Of a stretch of 35,894 nucleotides of DNA, positions 33,077 through 35,894 are shown piece by piece. Made by a program: the position numbers and the translations under genes. The notes below the pieces were generated by a model. It did not search any database, had not been told where the DNA came from, and saw nothing but the letters and a program-made list of their open reading frames with translations. The first letter of the stretch is position 1; every line of letters begins with the position of its first letter. Origin of the DNA: ANME-2 cluster archaeon (GTDB lineage: Archaea > Halobacteriota > Methanosarcinia > Methanosarcinales > Methanocomedenaceae). Where the stretch lies: positions 1-35,894 of the forward strand of contig JAHYIS010000028.1 in assembly GCA_019429385.1 (NCBI GenBank), given 5' to 3'.

Positions 33077-33682
33077 ATGGAAATGGATATTCCAGCAATT
33101 ATCAGCTCAGACACTTTTGAACTTATCTTCATCCCGATCTTGATTTTCTGTGCCAGGGCTTTAGACGTATCCATAGGGACCATCCGCATCATATTTGTTA
33201 CCCGTGGACGGAGATTACTTGCCCCTCTGCTTGGGTTTTGTGAGATCATGATCTGGTTGCTTGCAATCGGGTCTGTTATGCAGAACTTTACCAATCCACT
33301 CTATTACATTGCCTATGCAGGAGGTTTCAGTCTCGGGAATTTTATGGGGATAATGATTGAAGATAAACTGGCTATGGGTACGGTGGCTGTACGAATAATT
33401 ACCGTAAAGGATGCCGGGCTGCTCATAGAACAACTAACGTCAAAAGGGTATGGAGTGACCAGCCTGGATGCAATGGGCGCTACCGGGCAAAAAGTAATGA
33501 TCATTTTCACGATCATTAAGCGCAAGGACCTCCAGAACGTTGTTGAAGTGATAACAGAATTCAATCCGCTGGCGTTCTATTCGGTACAGGAGGTTCGGGC
33601 TATAAATAAAGGGGTGTTCCCGGTGGAAAGACCATTCTATCAGGAAAAATTCCTGAGCTCATTGAAGAATAAGCAAAAATGA
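33077..33682 (+). CDS. UPF0316 family membrane protein (DUF5698 + DUF2179)
   Basis: A 201-residue protein. Three hydrophobic helices lie in the first 95 residues (FELIFIPILIFCARALDVSIG, LLAPLLGFCEIMIWLLAIG, LYYIAYAGGFSLGNFMG), with the family motif RALDVSIGTIRIIFVTRGRR. A cytoplasmic DUF2179-like domain follows (AVRIITVKDAGLLIEQLTSKGYGVT and a KVMIIFTIIKRKDLQNVVEVI strand-helix). Similar modules in bacterial YitT/YebE-like proteins suggest ligand or ion sensing, but the function is unknown. A TATA-like TATTTATTAA at 33051-33060 lies close to the ATG, suggesting a leaderless mRNA. Confidence 0.85.
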   Translation: MEMDIPAIISSDTFELIFIPILIFCARALDVSIGTIRIIFVTRGRRLLAPLLGFCEIMIWLLAIGSVMQNFTNPLYYIAYAGGFSLGNFMGIMIEDKLAMGTVAVRIITVKDAGLLIEQLTSKGYGVTSLDAMGATGQKVMIIFTIIKRKDLQNVVEVITEFNPLAFYSVQEVRAINKGVFPVERPFYQEKFLSSLKNKQK

Positions 33683-33822
33683 TGCTTTGTGTCGTACCTA
33701 AAATCCTGTGGGATCGATATTTGTTGAATATCTGTTTTAACAGATAGGGGAATGAGACTTCATCAGGGCCCGCTCTATCGGATATCACCGTGTGGTTGAC
33801 ATATTTCAGATACGGATAGGCA

Positions 33823-33850
33823 AAATCGTTAAGTATACGATTTAATAAAT
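33823..33850 (+). promoter_or_regulatory. Inverted repeat overlapping the TATA box of the UPF0175/DUF3368 operon
   Basis: AAATCGT (33823-33829) and ACGATTT (33837-33843) form a perfect 7-bp inverted repeat with a 7-base spacer. The right arm runs into TTTAATAAAT (33841-33850), the probable TATA box of the antitoxin gene at 33865. Antitoxins usually repress their own promoters, so this is a natural operator candidate. The rest of 33683-33822 holds nothing I can recognise. Confidence 0.4.
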
Positions 33851-33864
33851 TGTAATACTATACC

Positions 33865-34170
33865 ATGAAGACCATATCAGTACGGCTGCCAGAGCAATAT
33901 ATCCATGATATTGAAGACGCGGCCGGACAGGAACTAATAGACAAGGGCACCATGCTTCGCAAGCTCATAGGGAACGGCCTTGAGGAATACCGCATCAAAA
34001 AGGCACTGGAATCTTATTCAGAGGGAAAGATATCCCTGTGGAAGGCGGCTGGCAAGGCAGGAATAACTTACCGGGCAGCCCTTGAGGAACTGAAGATACG
34101 AAATATTCCGTTCAGGTATGAAAAAGAGGACCTGGATGTGGATATTGATTGGGCTTTGCAGGAAAAATGA
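33865..34170 (+). CDS. UPF0175 family antitoxin
   Basis: A 101-residue protein. The N-terminus TISVRLPEQYIHDIEDAAGQEL resembles a ribbon-helix-helix DNA-binding strand and helix (RLPEQ). The UPF0175 part is ALESYSEGKISLWKAAGKAG and TYRAALEELKIRNIPFRYEKEDL. UPF0175 proteins are the predicted antitoxins of DUF3368 PIN-like toxins. The stop overlaps the start of the toxin gene (ATGA). A near-copy of its last codons and of this junction reappears at 35628-35653. Confidence 0.85.
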   Translation: MKTISVRLPEQYIHDIEDAAGQELIDKGTMLRKLIGNGLEEYRIKKALESYSEGKISLWKAAGKAGITYRAALEELKIRNIPFRYEKEDLDVDIDWALQEK

Positions 34171-34667
34171 CTGTTAGTAATTCAGGTCCGTTAATCCACC
34201 TTGCCATGATTGGTAGGTTGGACCTTTTAGAATCTCTTTTTGGCAGGGTTATTATCCCATGCACCGTCAAAACCGAAGTAGTTGACCGAGGAAAAGAAGA
34301 GGGTAAGGCTGATGCTTTTCTGGTTGAGGGGGAGATTGAGAATGGGTGGATTGTTGTTGAAGATGCTATTAATGGTGGGGCTGAAGATATCGCAGACAGC
34401 GCGGGCATTGAATTAGGAGAGGCCCAAGCCATTATGCTGGCCAGGAGCGAGAAATGCCTGGTCTTGCTGGATGACCTGGCAGCAAGAAGATTTGCAATAG
34501 GATTGGGGTTGGAGGTTACGGGTTCTATTGGTGTGCTGGTAAGGGCAGTTAAAGTGGGGTTAATATCCAGGAACGAGGGGCTGGATGCTCTGGAGAAACT
34601 GGCGCGGGTTATGTGGCTCAGTGTGGGGGTGTATGAGGATGTGCGGAAGGTTGTTGAGGGGTTATAA
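34167..34667 (+). CDS. DUF3368 PIN-like toxin
   Basis: A 166-residue protein starting at the ATG that overlaps the antitoxin stop. It begins MTVSNSGPLIHLAMIGRLDLL, the standard DUF3368 opening, then VIIPCTVKTEVVDRGKEEG, SAGIELGEAQAIMLARSEKCLVLLDDLAARRFA and GSIGVLVRAVKVGLI. DUF3368 proteins are distant PIN-domain RNases; Glu in CTVKTEVVD, Glu in LGEAQAI and the Asp pair in LLDDLAARR are candidate acidic residues. The usual first Asp is replaced by Asn (SNSG), common in this family. An upstream in-frame ATG at 34149 is inside the antitoxin gene and rejected. Confidence 0.85.
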   Translation: MTVSNSGPLIHLAMIGRLDLLESLFGRVIIPCTVKTEVVDRGKEEGKADAFLVEGEIENGWIVVEDAINGGAEDIADSAGIELGEAQAIMLARSEKCLVLLDDLAARRFAIGLGLEVTGSIGVLVRAVKVGLISRNEGLDALEKLARVMWLSVGVYEDVRKVVEGL

Positions 34668-34684
34668 TTGAAAGGTGGGTTTCT

Positions 34685-34867
34685 ATGGATGATGAGCATA
34701 AAAGCGAAATGAATACCGCTACCAAACTCTACAAGGAAGGGAAGATTACTCTCAGGGAAGCTTCTGATATTACAGGAATCCCTTTAAGGGATATTCTCCA
34801 TAAGTTCAGCAAAATGGGTTTATACATCAGGTATGATGAAGATGAGTTAAAGGAAGATATTGAATGA
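34685..34867 (+). CDS. Short UPF0175-type antitoxin, without intact toxin
   Basis: A 60-residue protein containing the UPF0175 core: TKLYKEGKITLREASDITGI, PLRDILHKFSKMGLYIRYDEDEL. It lacks the N-terminal DNA-binding strand seen in the gene at 33865. It lies 17 bases after the DUF3368 toxin gene. Its stop overlaps an ATG in the same ATGA arrangement as the intact pair, but the toxin frame behind it ends after 18 codons. It may be a leftover antitoxin or a second protective antitoxin. Confidence 0.75.
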   Translation: MDDEHKSEMNTATKLYKEGKITLREASDITGIPLRDILHKFSKMGLYIRYDEDELKEDIE

Positions 34868-34920
34868 CTGTGATATCTGATTCACGACATTTTTGTATTT
34901 TACAATATTGTTTTTTTTAA
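34864..34920 (+). pseudogene. Stub of a DUF3368 toxin gene
   Basis: The ATG overlapping the stop of the short UPF0175 gene opens 18 codons beginning MTVISDS, which matches the MTVSNSG / MTVxSDS opening of DUF3368 toxins, then runs into unrelated codons and a stop. The remaining 150 or so codons of such a toxin are absent. Only 7 residues are shared, so this rests on position and motif together. Confidence 0.5.
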
Positions 34921-34936
34921 ATAGTCCAATTTGAAA

Positions 34937-35326
34937 TCACAATTTCTGGTGAATTATAAGCACATCACCAAGTTTCTCAAAATCAGAATCGGCTGTTACA
35001 AGTTCTGAATCCATGGCTTTTGCACAGGCGTAAATCAATGCATCCATAGCATGTAGTTTATACTGGATGGAAAGGTCTGCCGCAGACCGGGAAATATCTT
35101 TATCGAGATTAATAACTATACTCCTGTCTTCTACGAAAGTAAGAGCGTCTTCCATATCTCCTTCAAAACCATCCCTCATCAATTTGCGTTTGATTTCAAA
35201 AATGGATATTACCGAGGTGTAGAGCATACTGTTTGACTCAATAATCGTTTTTACCTGCTTGCTGGTGGCGAAAAAATAGGACAACCAGGCGGATGAATCC
35301 ATCAGTTTACATTCTGTCTTCTTCAT
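34937..35326 (-). CDS. vapC: PIN-domain toxin (VapC-like)
   Basis: A 129-residue predicted ribonuclease. The acidic PIN residues are Asp in LMDSSAWLSYF, Glu in ISIFEIKRKL, Asp in HAMDALIYACAKA and Asp in VTADSDFEKLG. The start at 35326 overlaps the antitoxin gene by 20 bases and has AGGT about 8 bases upstream; a start at 35302 (MDSSAW) is also possible. The gene is on the opposite strand from the UPF0175/DUF3368 genes, so it forms a separate toxin-antitoxin unit. Confidence 0.85.
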   Translation of the reverse strand: MKKTECKLMDSSAWLSYFFATSKQVKTIIESNSMLYTSVISIFEIKRKLMRDGFEGDMEDALTFVEDRSIVINLDKDISRSAADLSIQYKLHAMDALIYACAKAMDSELVTADSDFEKLGDVLIIHQKL

Positions 35327-35510
35327 CCCGCAGACCTTCCAGTACTTCATCCATTGATTTTGTCCCCAGGGCACCGTACATTGACTTCTTTTGTTTCAGG
35401 CTTTTTTTCAGCATCCACTGGATGACATCTTCATAGGTGGGCAAGTCAAGGTTCTTTTTGAGCTGCTTTAAGGTTTGGCGTGTTGAGTCAGTAATTTGGA
35501 TTGTGGTCAT
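35307..35510 (-). CDS. vapB: VapB-like antitoxin
   Basis: A 67-residue protein. The N-terminus TTIQITDSTRQTLKQLKKNL fits a ribbon-helix-helix DNA-binding domain. The middle YEDVIQWMLKKSLKQKKS is the dimer helix, and the C-terminal MDEVLEGLRDEEDRM is acidic, as expected for the segment that wraps the toxin. It overlaps the PIN gene and is the first gene of this minus-strand unit. Confidence 0.75.
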   Translation of the reverse strand: MTTIQITDSTRQTLKQLKKNLDLPTYEDVIQWMLKKSLKQKKSMYGALGTKSMDEVLEGLRDEEDRM

Positions 35511-35522
35511 TGGGTTATATGT

Positions 35523-35533
35523 TATAGGCTATA
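35523..35533 (-). promoter_or_regulatory. Palindrome in the vapBC promoter
   Basis: TATAG-G-CTATA is a perfect 5+1+5 palindrome 13 bases upstream of the antitoxin start and within an AT-rich promoter-like stretch (35517-35550). It may be the antitoxin operator or simply part of a TATA box. Confidence 0.3.
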
Positions 35534-35790
35534 GTATTAATAATTTACTAGATTTATTGTATTTACGTTTGATTAAAAATAAGGTCGTGTCCCAGATTTA
35601 TTGAACAGGCACTGTGCACGTTTGACCGGGCTTTGCAGGAAAAATGACTGTTATTTTTTATCTGTTTCTGCCGTGTTCAACTACAATATTACTCTTAACC
35701 GATGACCCATGTATTTTATTTACATAACCGAATTTCGAAATGTTTAAATTACAATACATTAGTAGATATTATAGCCAGTTGACTGAAGAA
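35534..35790. other. Intergenic stretch with toxin-antitoxin remnant
   Basis: About 257 bases without a convincing gene. It holds the 26-bp repeat described separately and, on the plus strand, a frame that reads FDRALQEK then stop, resembling the antitoxin end WALQEK. A TATA-like TTTAAATTA lies around 35742-35750, upstream of the small ORF at 35791. Confidence 0.4.
35628..35653 (+). repeat. 26-bp exact copy of the UPF0175/DUF3368 gene junction
   Basis: The 26 bases here are identical to 34151-34176, which span the last antitoxin codons and the first toxin codons (GGGCTTTGCAGG followed by AAAAATGACTGTTA). Upstream, the match fades but keeps a TTGA. It encodes the end of an antitoxin-like frame and an overlapping ATG whose frame is not toxin-like beyond MTV. 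It looks like a scar of another, lost cassette or of a local duplication. Confidence 0.7.
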
Positions 35791-35889
35791 ATGGATGGAA
35801 AATATATGGGAGAGAAAATGCCGGATAAGATGAAAAACTGTAATGAAGAGAGCTATTACAGGCCTACGGTACTTAAGTCCGAGGTATAG
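35791..35889 (+). CDS. Small 32-codon ORF with a C-terminal YYRPTVL motif
   Basis: From the ATG at 35791 to TAG at 35887-35889. The peptide begins MDGKYMGEKMPDKM, has one cysteine and ends YYRPTVLKSEV. A TATA-like box lies about 45 bases upstream; the Shine-Dalgarno site is weak. YxxP motifs of this sort occur in leaders of some ribosomally made, modified peptides and are bound by RRE domains, but no maturation enzyme is visible before the window edge. It may be a real precursor peptide or chance. Confidence 0.35.
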   Translation: MDGKYMGEKMPDKMKNCNEESYYRPTVLKSEV

Positions 35890-35894
35890 TGACT

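Noticed and set aside
34112-34699. Minus-strand 195-codon open frame across the DUF3368 gene
   Set aside because: It is Ser/Pro/Thr-rich and antisense to the recognised toxin; no motif supports it.
35585-35605. GTGTCCCA-like sequence resembling an insertion-sequence end
   Set aside because: Only about 8 bases look IS-like, with no matching inverted copy and no transposase in the window; too short to call.
35887-35892. TAG codon of the edge ORF as a possible pyrrolysine codon
   Set aside because: TAG is followed directly by TGA, and TAG is the ordinary stop of several genes here (thermosome, grpE, cdc48, amrS, rpoP, rrp42), all of normal length, so read-through is not needed.

Overview
The window is a chromosomal segment from a euryarchaeon, most likely a member of the Methanosarcinales or ANME-2 type lineage. 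This is inferred from the gene content: an archaeal exosome / RNase P / proteasome superoperon, a group II chaperonin, archaeal pelota, Cdc48, a RimK-type ligase of the tetrahydrosarcinapterin or F420 type, and a bacterial-type GrpE-DnaK-DnaJ set as found in mesophilic Methanosarcinales. Promoters are AT-rich with TATA-like boxes, and Shine-Dalgarno sites are of the GGAGGTGA type. I saw no rRNA, tRNA, CRISPR array or complete insertion sequence.

Layout. 1-641 (minus): the start of a cobalamin-binding radical SAM protein and, upstream of it, a small histidine-rich membrane protein. 884-2322 (plus): a U32-family protein coupled to a small Cys-motif protein. 2515-4887 (plus): a secreted, membrane-anchored beta-domain protein followed by a tubulin/CetZ-type GTPase, both with TTG starts and strong Shine-Dalgarno sites. 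5026-8792 (plus): two winged-helix regulators and an archaeal Ski2-like helicase. 8912-14376 (plus): thermosome, grpE, dnaK and dnaJ, a compact protein-folding cluster with a strong hairpin between dnaK and dnaJ. 14737-18139 (minus): purC, then a pelota / PIN-like DUF434 protein / RimK-family ligase operon.

18292-27002 (minus) is the archaeal superoperon. In order of transcription it reads L15e, COG1325 RNA-binding protein, Rnp3, Rnp2, PsmA, SBDS, Rrp4, Rrp41, Rrp42, L37Ae, RpoP, Pcc1, prefoldin beta and a DHH phosphoesterase. It joins ribosomal proteins, RNA processing and decay, tRNA modification, proteolysis and folding in one transcription direction. RpoP (45 aa) lies in this run at 20037-20174.

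27282-33682: a minus-strand PAP2/Aur1-like membrane enzyme with a C-terminal zinc ribbon, then plus-strand purA, cdc48 (C-terminus fits a proteasome-docking HbYX motif), an AmrS-type radical SAM protein and a UPF0316-type membrane protein. 33823-35894 is an accessory patch: a UPF0175/DUF3368 toxin-antitoxin pair, an orphan UPF0175 gene followed by what looks like a 7-codon stub of its lost toxin, a VapBC-type pair on the other strand, a 26-bp exact repeat of the UPF0175/DUF3368 gene junction about 1.5 kb from the original, and a 32-codon small ORF at the very edge.

No single obvious new defence or biosynthetic system is visible. The leads I consider best are the pelota-PIN-like operon, the CetZ/surface-protein pair with a eukaryote-like GQCGN motif, the decaying toxin-antitoxin patch, and the small ORFs in the RpoP-Pcc1 spacer and at the right edge.
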